NCBI GenBank assembly: GCA_964605705.1
Contig: CAZSDW010000012.1
Location: 1 to 64,000 of the forward strand
Length of the DNA: 64,000 nt
Reading direction: 5' to 3'
DNA from: CAZSDW01 sp964605705
Lineage (GTDB): Bacteria > Fidelibacterota > UBA2242
The notes below the pieces were generated by a model. It searched no databases. It worked only from the letters and a program-made list of their open reading frames with translations, and was not told where the DNA came from. Position numbers and translations under genes: made by a program. Below, piece after piece: positions 1-8,178 of this stretch (position 1 is its first letter; each line of letters starts with the position of its first letter).

Positions 1-7
1 GATAGTA

Positions 8-29
8 GGGACTCAATATTTTGAGCCCC
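8..29. repeat. Short hairpin at window edge
   Basis: GGGACTCAA and TTGAGCCCC form an imperfect stem of 8 out of 9 pairs around a 4-base loop. On the plus strand it is followed by a T-rich stretch (AACTTTTATTTTA), so it could end a plus-strand transcript entering from outside. On the minus strand, after the DHS-like gene, no T run follows. Its role is uncertain; it may also be a small intergenic repeat. Confidence 0.35.
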
Positions 30-59
30 AACTTTTATTTTATGATGATAGTGATCGAT

Positions 60-1082
60 TTATTTCTGGAACAGTTTCTGGAAATTTGCCGCTTTACGCG
101 CCTTCCAGTAGCCCCGATGATAGGTATCACTAACCAGCAACGGCATTGTCACAGTCGCTTCCCCAAAAACCATCTGCTCATAAGTCGTATCAACTTTGCC
201 CCATGAGCTGGCTTCCTTCAGGGTCGATCCGGACAATGCGCCATCCCGCTCGTCAGCCACGGTCAGCTGGACTGCATACTTGTGCATCGGACGATCTGCA
301 TCCAATACCTCAGTCGCAACAACCACATCCTGGGTGAAATTTTTGGGAACGCCACCTCCGATCATCAGAATCCCGGTCTCGGCACATTCTATTTTAATCC
401 GGGTAAGTTCCAGAAAATCCCGGGCGGAATCGATACTGAGATATTTTTCTTTGTTATGCCATTGATGGTGAATCAATCCGAAACCCGCAGAGCAATCGGA
501 GAAAGCCGGTACAAAAATCGGGACGCCTTTTTGATAGGCGGAATAGACCACTGATTTCTCGGTTTTTATTCCCTTTCCATCAAGGTATCTGCCCATTTCA
601 AAAATGAATTCCCGTGAAGAATAGGGACGCGGTTCAAGATTATTCGCTATTTCTGCCACGGTCATATCGCAGACCCGCAGTTCCTCCTCATCGATATATG
701 TGTCATAAATCCGATCAATCATCAGATCGCGGAGTTTATTATCATCTTCAAAGGGCGTACCGATGTAATGTTTAAATCCCAGCGCTTCGAAAAAATCCTG
801 ATCCACAATGATGGCGCCGGTTGAGACGATTGCATCGACCATATTGTTTTCGATCATATCAACCACAACATTTTTCAAGCCGGCGCTGAACAGTGAACCT
901 GCCAATGTCAAAATAACACTGCAGTTTTTGTCATTCAACATGCAATTATAGATATCGGTTGCCGTCGCCAAATTGCGCGCCTGAAACGCCATACTGCGAT
1001 AGGCATCTATTATCGGTCTGGCGTCAAAAGATTTTATATCGATATGTTGAATGGTATCTGTGAGGTGTTCTCGTTTGTTCAT
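60..1082 (-). CDS. Deoxyhypusine synthase-like (DHS family) enzyme
   Basis: This 340-residue protein belongs to the NAD-dependent deoxyhypusine/homospermidine synthase family. Visible family features are GSLFSAGLK near residue 62, IGGGVPKNF near 241 and SWGK near 293, where K296 aligns with the lysine that carries the aminobutyl imine in human DHS. The position aligned (from memory) with human His288 is Asn248, as in many bacterial DHS-like proteins. Bacteria lack eIF5A, so a polyamine-forming reaction such as homospermidine or spermidine synthesis by aminobutyl transfer is more likely than protein modification. It is the third gene of speD-speB-dhs; its ATG overlaps the stop of speB. The family is certain, the exact substrate is not. 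Confidence 0.8.
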   Translation of the reverse strand: MNKREHLTDTIQHIDIKSFDARPIIDAYRSMAFQARNLATATDIYNCMLNDKNCSVILTLAGSLFSAGLKNVVVDMIENNMVDAIVSTGAIIVDQDFFEALGFKHYIGTPFEDDNKLRDLMIDRIYDTYIDEEELRVCDMTVAEIANNLEPRPYSSREFIFEMGRYLDGKGIKTEKSVVYSAYQKGVPIFVPAFSDCSAGFGLIHHQWHNKEKYLSIDSARDFLELTRIKIECAETGILMIGGGVPKNFTQDVVVATEVLDADRPMHKYAVQLTVADERDGALSGSTLKEASSWGKVDTTYEQMVFGEATVTMPLLVSDTYHRGYWKARKAANFQKLFQK

Positions 1083-1963
1083 TATTTCAATTCCTTTACA
1101 TAAATCATACTGAGTGTACGATAAACAAGTTTTGCCGCCAGAAAATCCGGGGCTTTATTGGATGGATTGGGACAGAGTTCCACCACATCCATTCCAACAA
1201 TATTTTTTTGCTGAATAACGCCTTGTAGAAGATGCATAATATCATACCACCCAAGTCCACCCGGTTCCGGCGTCCCGGTGGCGGGCATAATCGCCGGATC
1301 GAAGACATCCAGATCAATGGTAATATAGACGTTCTCCGTCAATCGCGAATTGATCCAACCATTCGGATCAGGATGATTCGATAGTTCATGGGCAAATAGG
1401 ATTCGATTTTTGTCCAGTTTCTTTTTTTCCGAACGGTCCATACTGCGGACTCCAACCTGAACAATAGGGCAAAGTTCCTGGATTCGCGCCATCACACAGG
1501 CGTGATTAAAGGGGCTGTCTTCATAACTGTCCCGCAGGTCTGTATGGGCATCCAATTGTAATACGCTGACTTTGTCATATTTCTCAACAACCGCCTTAAC
1601 CAGACCGGTTGTCACCGAATGTTCACCCCCGATACCGACCGGAAATTTGCCGTTCCGAATAATACTACGGGCTGCTATTAAGACACTATCAACCATTGCT
1701 TTCGGATCGGTGGGACAGTCGATTGGATCCAGAGTTACAATGCCTTTCCGATAAACTTCCGAATCGGTTTCAATATCATATAATTCCATATTGCCCGAGG
1801 CTTCCAGTAATGCAGCCGGTCCTTTATCGGCGCCTTTTACCCAGGTGGAAGTTCCATCATAGGGAATCGGCAGTACAGCAATTGCAGCCTTATCGTAGTC
1901 ACAGTATTGAGCTTCCAGGGCACCAAACGCGCCCGGATTCTTAAACTTTTTCTTTATTTTCAT
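1082..1963 (-). CDS. speB: Agmatinase / ureohydrolase
   Basis: This 293-residue arginase-family ureohydrolase has all expected manganese ligands: H115 in GGEHS, D138, H140 and D142 in DAHTD, and D217 and D219 in IDLDVFD. The length is normal for bacterial SpeB. It should hydrolyse a guanidino group to release urea, giving putrescine from agmatine. Because speD sits directly upstream and no speE is nearby, the real substrate could instead be N1-aminopropylagmatine, giving spermidine as in thermophiles and cyanobacteria. The start lies one base from the speD stop, and the stop overlaps the DHS-like start, so the three genes are one operon. Confidence 0.88.
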   Translation of the reverse strand: MKIKKKFKNPGAFGALEAQYCDYDKAAIAVLPIPYDGTSTWVKGADKGPAALLEASGNMELYDIETDSEVYRKGIVTLDPIDCPTDPKAMVDSVLIAARSIIRNGKFPVGIGGEHSVTTGLVKAVVEKYDKVSVLQLDAHTDLRDSYEDSPFNHACVMARIQELCPIVQVGVRSMDRSEKKKLDKNRILFAHELSNHPDPNGWINSRLTENVYITIDLDVFDPAIMPATGTPEPGGLGWYDIMHLLQGVIQQKNIVGMDVVELCPNPSNKAPDFLAAKLVYRTLSMIYVKELK

Positions 1964-1964
1964 T

Positions 1965-2417
1965 TTACCTGTTTACAACTCCAGGTTCCGGAAATTCCTC
2001 ACCACGGATTTGTAAATATATTTTAGGTGATTTTGATTGAAAATAATTAATAATATGCTTTTGCGCTTTTTCAACATCAAAAGGCTTGCATGAAAAAAGA
2101 TCGACAAAAACAAAATTCTTTTGAGGGTAGGTGTGGATAGAGATATGGCTTTCTGCGATAATCACAACACCGGTGATTCCATCGTCACCTTCCGCTGATC
2201 CTTCGTAGCGGAAGACATAGGGGCGGGTGATTTTCGTCATGCCAATCAGCAGGGGCAGCTCATCCAATAAACGATAACAGACATCCAGATCGTTAAGAAT
2301 TTCTGGATTGCATCCATTCAAATCCAGCATTAAGTGTGGGCCATAACCTTTGATCTCGTTTTCCATTTCGCATAAAATCTCCTCTAATAAATTCTTACAG
2401 CCACATACCTGATGCAT
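1965..2417 (-). CDS. speD: S-adenosylmethionine decarboxylase proenzyme
   Basis: This is a prokaryotic class 1B AdoMet decarboxylase, which self-cleaves to make a pyruvoyl cofactor and supplies decarboxylated AdoMet as aminopropyl donor. The cleavage motif AESHIS places the pyruvoyl-forming serine at S90, with H95 and C110 at the same spacing (+5, +20) as S63/H68/C83 of Thermotoga maritima. The protein is 150 residues, with an N-terminal extension carrying C5 and C7; an internal start at M18 would give a more usual length. It is the first gene of the polyamine operon. Its presence means aminopropyl transfer happens in this organism, although no spermidine synthase gene is in the window. Confidence 0.92.
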   Translation of the reverse strand: MHQVCGCKNLLEEILCEMENEIKGYGPHLMLDLNGCNPEILNDLDVCYRLLDELPLLIGMTKITRPYVFRYEGSAEGDDGITGVVIIAESHISIHTYPQKNFVFVDLFSCKPFDVEKAQKHIINYFQSKSPKIYLQIRGEEFPEPGVVNR

Positions 2418-2523
2418 AATTAATTCATTATGATCGGTTAAAAAAACGCGGAATAATACACTGTTTTTACTTGATATCCTACAAAAAAATGCAGCGCTTA
2501 TGAAAATAATTTGAAGTATCCTG

Positions 2524-2591
2524 AACCTTCAGAAGGTTTCATTAAGAAGACTGTCCAAGATACAATATTTCGACTCGATCTTCTGAAGGTT
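2524..2591. repeat. Intergenic inverted repeat (AACCTTC/GAAGGTT type)
   Basis: A perfect 12-bp inverted repeat, AACCTTCAGAAG (2524-2535) and CTTCTGAAGGTT (2580-2591), spans a 44-base centre. The left arm is itself a 15-base near-palindrome, AACCTTCAGAAGGTT. A TTAAGAAGA / TCTTCTTAA pair is interleaved with it rather than nested. It lies in the 244-bp gap between speD and the marR gene. A similarly built element lies at 62426-62479 beside argD, which suggests a dispersed intergenic repeat rather than a gene-specific signal. Confidence 0.5.
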
Positions 2592-2661
2592 GAAATAAAT
2601 ACTCTTCTTAAGATTTTTGCTGTCGATGAGAATGATAATGAATTGAAGAATTAATTTGTCC

Positions 2662-3111
2662 CTACTTCGGATAATTATTTTCCGCTTTAAATACTGTCGC
2701 GTTTCCCGCTAATTTTCCCAGTAAAACGAATATCTGGTTCTTTTCTGCTTCTGTAAATCCGGCAGTCAATCGACGCGTCCAGTCATCTGACATTTTCCGC
2801 AATTTCGGTTTTAATGCCACTCCTTTTTCCGTCAGGAAAATACGGTTCGCGCGGCGATCGGTGCTATCCGGTTCCCGCACCACATAACCTGCCTTGACCA
2901 GTTTTTGGATCGCCCGGGTAGTAGTGGCTTTATCGATATGCAGTTTCTGGCTGATCTCTTCCTGACGAATGCCATCTAGGCGATATAACACCATCAGGAA
3001 TGCCATCGATCCATAACCAATACTTAACGTTTTTAACTGCCGGTCAAAATACATCTGCGTATGGCGATACAGACAGGAAATCATCCGTCCGATTGAAGGA
3101 TTATTTTTCAT
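2662..3111 (-). CDS. MarR family transcriptional regulator
   Basis: This 149-residue winged-helix regulator of the MarR family starts MKNNPSIGR. The recognition-helix region QEEISQKLHIDKATTTRAI lies near residues 52-70 and the wing DRRANRIFLTEKG near 95-107. I chose the ATG at 3111 because it gives the usual MarR length and lies 2 bases after the stop of the MATE pump gene; the longer open frame upstream is antisense-like pump sequence. The pump is co-transcribed upstream, and a strong palindrome overlaps the pump promoter, so the likely role is autorepression of the pump-marR operon with release by a toxic ligand. The ligand cannot be read from sequence. Confidence 0.9.
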   Translation of the reverse strand: MKNNPSIGRMISCLYRHTQMYFDRQLKTLSIGYGSMAFLMVLYRLDGIRQEEISQKLHIDKATTTRAIQKLVKAGYVVREPDSTDRRANRIFLTEKGVALKPKLRKMSDDWTRRLTAGFTEAEKNQIFVLLGKLAGNATVFKAENNYPK

Positions 3112-3113
3112 GG

Positions 3114-4493
3114 TCACGCTCCCTGTTTGAGCAACATTAATTGATCGAACTCCCTGATTTGCGGCAAATAGAGCCACAGAGTCACAAAGAAAAACAAAAC
3201 GCCCGCAATCGGGAAGGAGAAGAAGATTCCATCCAACAAAAACAGACGGGGTAATGAAATAATAAGTGTAATGATCGTGATTTGTTGACTGATGGTCAGC
3301 CATAAAGCCTGCCGGGCTTTGCCAATCGCCTGAAACAGCGTCGCTCCCACAATCTGAAATCCAGACAGCGGCAAAGCTATAATGAATATTCGCACCGCCC
3401 GGGTCCCCATTGCCAGCAAGTCGGGATCAGTCGAAAAAACCGACAACAGTGTCCGCGGAAAAACGATTAGAACCACCGCGCCTATAATACTGACACCCGT
3501 TGCTGCTTTAATGGACAGGGCGAGGACTCGTTTAGCCTTATCAAACCGCCGGGCGCCATAATTAAATCCGACAATCGGCTGCAATCCCTGGGCAATACCA
3601 AAAATCGGCATCGCTACAAACATCTGCATCCGATTCATAATCCCAAACACCGCTATTGACAGATCACCCCCGTAAATGGTAAGGGTATGATTCATGACCA
3701 CCACCATAACACTGCTCGATACCTGCCGGATAAACGACGCCGAACCAATGGCAAAACATTCAACGACAATGATCTTTTTCAGGATAAAATCAGACAGGTG
3801 GATTTTCAGACTGCTCTTCCCGGATGTAAAATAATAAATCAAATATACGAACGATGTCACCTGTGACAGGACAGTCGCAATCGCGGCGCCGCGGACTCCC
3901 ATTTTAAATCCAAAGATAAATATCGGATCAAGGATAATATTCATAATTGCCGAAACCAGCATGGCGGTCATGGCAACTTTAGCCCGCCCTTCGGAACGGA
4001 TCACATTATTGCTGGTCATGGCAAAGGAAAAAAAGACAGTCCCATATAGAATCACCGAGGCGTAATCACGGGCATAAGGAAGAATACCTGTGGTCGCCCC
4101 GAATATTTTCAACAAATCATCAAGAAAAAAATTACCCAATGTAGCGGCGATGATACTGAAAGAGATTACCATCGTCATGACATTACCAAAGGTCTTGTTG
4201 GCTTTTGGCAAATCGCCAGCCCCCAGCGCCCGGGATATGATTGAAGCCCCCCCGATACCCAGCATCATGGCAATCGCCATGACGACCATCTGGATCGGAA
4301 ACACGATGGTGATTCCGGCAATCGCCAGCGGTCCCACTCCCCGACCGATATAGATTGTATCAACGACATTATACAATGCCATGACAAACATCCCCATCAT
4401 CGCCGGCGCAGATAATTTTATTAATAATCGACCAACTCTATCGTCAGCCAGTATATGATTGTTATTTTTCAAATTGTATTCTTTCTTAGTCAT
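3114..4493 (-). CDS. MATE family multidrug/cation exporter
   Basis: This 459-residue inner-membrane transporter has twelve hydrophobic segments arranged as two MatE repeats (about 15-175 and 245-405). Family-typical stretches include GRGVGPLAIAGI, GIGGASIISRALGAGD and the second-half NRMQMF...QGLQPIVGFNYGA. MATE proteins expel cationic drugs or metabolites in exchange for sodium or protons. I place the start at the ATG at 4493 (MTKKEY), not at the TTG nine codons upstream, because the predicted -10 element covers those codons. The downstream marR gene starts 2 bases after the stop. Confidence in the family is high; the substrate is unknown. Confidence 0.9.
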   Translation of the reverse strand: MTKKEYNLKNNNHILADDRVGRLLIKLSAPAMMGMFVMALYNVVDTIYIGRGVGPLAIAGITIVFPIQMVVMAIAMMLGIGGASIISRALGAGDLPKANKTFGNVMTMVISFSIIAATLGNFFLDDLLKIFGATTGILPYARDYASVILYGTVFFSFAMTSNNVIRSEGRAKVAMTAMLVSAIMNIILDPIFIFGFKMGVRGAAIATVLSQVTSFVYLIYYFTSGKSSLKIHLSDFILKKIIVVECFAIGSASFIRQVSSSVMVVVMNHTLTIYGGDLSIAVFGIMNRMQMFVAMPIFGIAQGLQPIVGFNYGARRFDKAKRVLALSIKAATGVSIIGAVVLIVFPRTLLSVFSTDPDLLAMGTRAVRIFIIALPLSGFQIVGATLFQAIGKARQALWLTISQQITIITLIISLPRLFLLDGIFFSFPIAGVLFFFVTLWLYLPQIREFDQLMLLKQGA

Positions 4494-4545
4494 TTCAAAT
4501 TGGGCACAAATATAACACAATATGGTTGCGTATGCAACTATATTG
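4493..4545 (-). promoter_or_regulatory. MarR-type operator overlapping a sigma70-like promoter
   Basis: On the minus strand the palindrome GTTGC-ATAC-GCAAC (4525-4538, with partly symmetric AT flanks to 4521-4542) matches the general form of MarR operators. The sequence TTGCAT inside it serves as a -35 element, followed by a 17-base spacer and TATATT as -10, just upstream of the MATE start codon. A dimeric regulator bound there would block RNA polymerase directly. This is read straight from the sequence; binding by the neighbouring MarR is inference. Confidence 0.7.
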
Positions 4546-4655
4546 AGAAAATTTTACCGTATTTGTTACAAAATATTTCAGACAAATTGAGGTGCGATGT
4601 TTAGCGGACAGGCTCCGCTGAATTCAATCTAACCTGAAGTGGTACTGCGGGATCA

Positions 4656-5786
4656 TCAGTTTGATTGAAGCGATTTCCTATAGCAGCGGCGGCGTTTATG
4701 TTGCCGGCGTTCAAAAAATTTCCACTGCGATTGAACCTTGGTATTATCTTCAAGTTCGGGATTTGATTCGGCATAGCGGATCCCTTTTTCCAGAAATGTA
4801 TGTCCCAGCTGATTGATTATCAATGCGGTGACGCCTTTTCCCTGGAGTTCCGGCTTGACACCAATCAGGTAAAAATCCACGACTTTACAGTTATTGATTG
4901 CCCGCTTCAGATGCCACCAGCCAAATGGAAACAAACTGCCCTTCGCTCTCTGCAATGCTCTTGACAGCGACGGCATGGTAATCCCAAAAGCCACCAGTTT
5001 TTCATGTTCATCGGCAACCAGAGCAATATATTCCGGATCGACAAAGCTGAAGTTTTTCTTCACCACTTCATCAATTTGCGCATTCGTTAGAGGCACGAAT
5101 CCGTACAGCACTTTATAGGTCTCCTGGAACAGGTCGAACATTTCACGGACATGGTGCAGCATTTCACTTTTACTGCTGATTTTCACATTATGCAGCCCCA
5201 GCTGGCGGGCGATCCGTTCCGCAAACGCATCGATCCGGGGCGGAATTTTGCTTGGTGTTTTAATCTGGTATTCCAGCCAATCCACTTCTTTTACATATCC
5301 CAATTTTTCCAGGTGCTCGGGATAATAAGAATAATTATAAAAGGTAACCGCTGTTGCGATTTCATCAAATCCCTCGACGAGCATGCCGGAATTATCGAGA
5401 TCGTTAAAACCGAGCGGTCCATGCAGGGATTCGGCATTCCGCTCGCGCGCCCAGTCTTCAACCGTTGCCAACAGCTCTTCGCTTACCTCAGGATCGTCCA
5501 CAAAATCAATCCAGCCGAATCGCGCCTGTCGCTTTCCGATATAACTGTTATGCCGATGGTTGATGATACCTGAGATCCGCCCGACAGTTTTTCCATGTTT
5601 GTATGCCAACCAGAATTCGGCGTCACAAGTTTCAAAAACCGGATTTATATTCCGGTTAAGCGTATCCAGTAATCCTTTTCTGAATGGTGGTACCCAGTAA
5701 GGATTATTCCGGTAAAGTGTGAAAGGAAAATCAACAAATTTCTTAAGGTCTTTTTTCGTCTGAACGGGACGTGTAATAACAGTCAT
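4656..5786 (-). CDS. GNAT-fold acyltransferase, YghO-like
   Basis: This 376-residue protein belongs to the large two-part GNAT family that includes E. coli YghO. The N-terminal half has the conserved NPYWVPPF motif and the central GPLGFNDLDNSGMLVEGFD stretch. The C-terminal half carries the acetyl-CoA loop GVKPELQGKGV near residues 308-318 and the conserved ending ESNPELEDN...FFERRQHKRRR. I chose the ATG at 5786 because GGAG lies five bases upstream; the ATG eight codons earlier has no ribosome site. The reaction is unknown; members are annotated N-acetyltransferase without experimental substrate. The gene lies 59 bases after the mscS-like gene and is probably co-transcribed. Confidence 0.75.
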   Translation of the reverse strand: MTVITRPVQTKKDLKKFVDFPFTLYRNNPYWVPPFRKGLLDTLNRNINPVFETCDAEFWLAYKHGKTVGRISGIINHRHNSYIGKRQARFGWIDFVDDPEVSEELLATVEDWARERNAESLHGPLGFNDLDNSGMLVEGFDEIATAVTFYNYSYYPEHLEKLGYVKEVDWLEYQIKTPSKIPPRIDAFAERIARQLGLHNVKISSKSEMLHHVREMFDLFQETYKVLYGFVPLTNAQIDEVVKKNFSFVDPEYIALVADEHEKLVAFGITMPSLSRALQRAKGSLFPFGWWHLKRAINNCKVVDFYLIGVKPELQGKGVTALIINQLGHTFLEKGIRYAESNPELEDNTKVQSQWKFFERRQHKRRRCYRKSLQSN

Positions 5787-5845
5787 TGCAACTCCAAAAT
5801 ATCTTTGCATTTAATCTATCCCAACGCATCGTGGGCAGGTTAAGT

Positions 5846-6754
5846 TCAGAAATCATTTTTCCCTTCGGCGGCACCATTATAAAACCGGGTGGTCGGATAT
5901 GCGAAGTCAATATTTTTTTCCTGGTCGAAACTATCCAGAATTTCTTCCCAGATTGCCTGCTGGCTGCCCCGCCGGTTTTTGGGTTCACATAAGTAGCGAA
6001 TTGCCAGCTGCACACCTGAATCTTTCACCGAAGTGTAAACTGTCGGCGTCAGGTTTTTGTAAAATATCATGAACTTTTTACTGGCTTCTTTGACCCGGCG
6101 TTCGGCTGATTTGCCCAGGTGTTCGGAATGTTTTTTGGCAATATCGATCATCAGTTCCTTGGCGCGTTTCCAGTCACTTTCAAAAGTGATCAGTACCTTT
6201 AACTCATCCCAGATAAATTGAAAACCCTTACTGTAATTCGCCAATGGCATCGTGAAAACCTGTCCGTTAGGGATATAGATCACACGACCGGTACTCTGAT
6301 CAGCATCGACCCAGTTGCCGATTTCCAGCAGGATAAACTGGAAAATGCGGATATCAATGACATCTCCTGCTTTGTCGCCAATTTGAATGCGGTCACCGAC
6401 ACTGAATGAGCGCCGAAATATGATAAACAACCAGCCGGCAATATTGGTCAGCGGATCCTTCATCGCAATCGCCAGACCGGCTGTCAGCAATCCCAAATAG
6501 GTCCCGAGTTCCTTGAATCCCCTGAACCAGACACTGCCAACCATGATTAATCCCAGAAGCACCGTCACGTATGTCACGGTTTTTACCCAGACATAGCGGG
6601 CTTTGACATCTTCCAATTGGCGGTAGATAATCCGGCGAACGATAAAGCGCAGCAGCCAGAGAACCAGAATAATCACAAAGGTATTCATAATCCTGAGCTG
6701 CATTGCCTGCCCTATGCCGGTAGTATTCTCAATGACGTGAAAAATATTACTCAT
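5846..6754 (-). CDS. MscS-family mechanosensitive ion channel
   Basis: This 302-residue channel has three membrane helices (about 22-40, 57-78 and 84-115). The last contains the pore-lining Gly/Ala-rich stretch GLLTAGLAIAMKDPLTNIAG. A soluble beta domain follows with SVGDRIQIG...GDVIDIRIFQF and the IPNGQVF motif. Such channels open on osmotic downshock to release solutes. The tail after residue 200 is a long charged cytoplasmic domain, somewhat different from E. coli MscS. A GGAG ribosome site precedes the ATG. It follows the flavodoxin-fold gene by 4 bases, so the two are one transcription unit. Confidence 0.9.
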   Translation of the reverse strand: MSNIFHVIENTTGIGQAMQLRIMNTFVIILVLWLLRFIVRRIIYRQLEDVKARYVWVKTVTYVTVLLGLIMVGSVWFRGFKELGTYLGLLTAGLAIAMKDPLTNIAGWLFIIFRRSFSVGDRIQIGDKAGDVIDIRIFQFILLEIGNWVDADQSTGRVIYIPNGQVFTMPLANYSKGFQFIWDELKVLITFESDWKRAKELMIDIAKKHSEHLGKSAERRVKEASKKFMIFYKNLTPTVYTSVKDSGVQLAIRYLCEPKNRRGSQQAIWEEILDSFDQEKNIDFAYPTTRFYNGAAEGKNDF

Positions 6755-6758
6755 ATAC

Positions 6759-8147
6759 TTACTCCGGAAATAATTTTTTCAATACTCGTTGATGAGATTT
6801 GATCATTCCTTCTTTCAGTAAACCCTGGAATTTTTTGCGGATATATGGAATCCGCAATAGCAACCCGGATATCAAATTGACCAAGCGGAGCCCGTAATCT
6901 TTCTGGGGAAAATCAAACCATTTCAGCTGCTTATATGCCCGGTAATCTGCCTGAAACACCATTCGTAACCGCCCATAAACTTCATCTCTGAATAGCTTCC
7001 TTGCCGCCACACCTAAAAATGTTGCCGGTTTTACATAATTGGTCACGGAGAACTTAATCGCATCACTGGCAAGTTTTAAAATCAGCGTATCGATATCGTG
7101 GGAATTTCCAAATTCGTCCGTAACAAATCCCACTACATTTGCCATTTCCAGCTCCATGTACGCTTCAAGGATCATCCGTAGATTCGGCAGCTGGCTCAGT
7201 GGACCGGCGATCATATAGACAATCTGCTTGTTCAGCAGGCGTGGTGTGTGAGTATGAAAAAACCGTCGATCAAAAAAACATTTCCAGCGCGCTGACAGAT
7301 AACGGTCCCGGATAGTTCCTGCCATGACAATGATATCGGCGGTTTCGAGTTCATTTTCCCAGAAATCCCGATAACCATCTTTCCCGTCATAGCTGCATTC
7401 AAAATTATAACCACAGTGCAAACAGCCCTGGCAGGAGCCCAGGATTTTCAAATCACGCAGATTGATGATTTTAATATCATCAATGATACTGTCTCGAAAT
7501 CGCTGAATCATCCCGCCGATATTTTTTTCTTCTGTCCGAGCATCCGTTACCAGCAGAATTCGCTTCCCGGCAGAGGATATCCGATCTTCGGTTTTACCCG
7601 GCTGATACTGAAAATCACGATAAGACAATCGAGAAAAACGTGGCTGGTATGAGTGTTGCTCAGAAATTGATTGAAAAGTATATTGGGCAAATTGTGAAAA
7701 TCGGGTTCGTTCTTTTGTCCGCATCAAATCCGGCATGTCCGCTGAGTAGGCACCCATAACCTTCATCTTCAAATCATCACAAATCGAATGGATATAATCA
7801 TGCGCGGTTATATCATAAAAACGGATCGATGTCGAAAAAATAATCGCATACTTACCGGCAAAAACCGCGACTGCGTCACGCTCAAATATCAGCTCAATAA
7901 ACCGTTTATAATCGGCATGTACCAGATAAACATAGAGTGGAAACGCCCAGATAATCGCATCGGCATTTTTGATTTTGCCCATAATTTCATGAAAAGTATC
8001 GGGATCTTTTTCAATTTTCCCGATGTGTTGAGCAATATGGATTAATTCAAAATTATGCTCGGGATAACTCTTTTCCAAAAAATGAATATATTGCATTGTG
8101 ACACTGACCGGTCCCTTCGGGCTGCCATTTAACACAATAAAATTCAT
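6759..8147 (-). CDS. Tandem flavodoxin-fold NAD(P)H-dependent oxidoreductase-like protein
   Basis: This 462-residue protein has two flavodoxin-like halves. The first starts MNFIVLNGSPKG (FMN phosphate loop) and runs to about 175. The second starts near KRILLVTDART (residue 195) and carries a cysteine cluster C239-x2-C242-x2-C245-x5-C251 like that of iron-sulfur flavoproteins. A basic C-terminal tail (about 385-462) with hydrophobic stretches may contact the membrane. It probably binds FMN and perhaps an Fe-S cluster for electron transfer; the partner is unknown. Having two such domains in one chain is uncommon. It sits upstream of mscS and 31 bases downstream of a ferritin-like gene. Confidence 0.7.
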   Translation of the reverse strand: MNFIVLNGSPKGPVSVTMQYIHFLEKSYPEHNFELIHIAQHIGKIEKDPDTFHEIMGKIKNADAIIWAFPLYVYLVHADYKRFIELIFERDAVAVFAGKYAIIFSTSIRFYDITAHDYIHSICDDLKMKVMGAYSADMPDLMRTKERTRFSQFAQYTFQSISEQHSYQPRFSRLSYRDFQYQPGKTEDRISSAGKRILLVTDARTEEKNIGGMIQRFRDSIIDDIKIINLRDLKILGSCQGCLHCGYNFECSYDGKDGYRDFWENELETADIIVMAGTIRDRYLSARWKCFFDRRFFHTHTPRLLNKQIVYMIAGPLSQLPNLRMILEAYMELEMANVVGFVTDEFGNSHDIDTLILKLASDAIKFSVTNYVKPATFLGVAARKLFRDEVYGRLRMVFQADYRAYKQLKWFDFPQKDYGLRLVNLISGLLLRIPYIRKKFQGLLKEGMIKSHQRVLKKLFPE

Positions 8148-8178
8148 AAAATCCCTAAAAAGAGTTATTGATGGCGAA

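Noticed and set aside
3171..3195. GCCACAGAGTCACAAAGAAA within the MATE gene looks like the CACAG-type repeat seen around the GxxExxY gene.
   Set aside because: It lies inside an intact, family-typical helix of the pump (FFFVTLWLY on the minus strand), so chance or old domestication cannot be told apart from one site.
2662..3303. A longer MarR frame starting inside the MATE gene.
   Set aside because: The extra 64 residues read MATE coding sequence in another frame; the ATG at 3111 gives the normal family length and sits just after the MATE stop.
4561..4655. AGCGGA/TCCGCT hairpin after the GNAT-side end of the MATE upstream region as a terminator.
   Set aside because: The stem has only six pairs and there is no T run in either direction.
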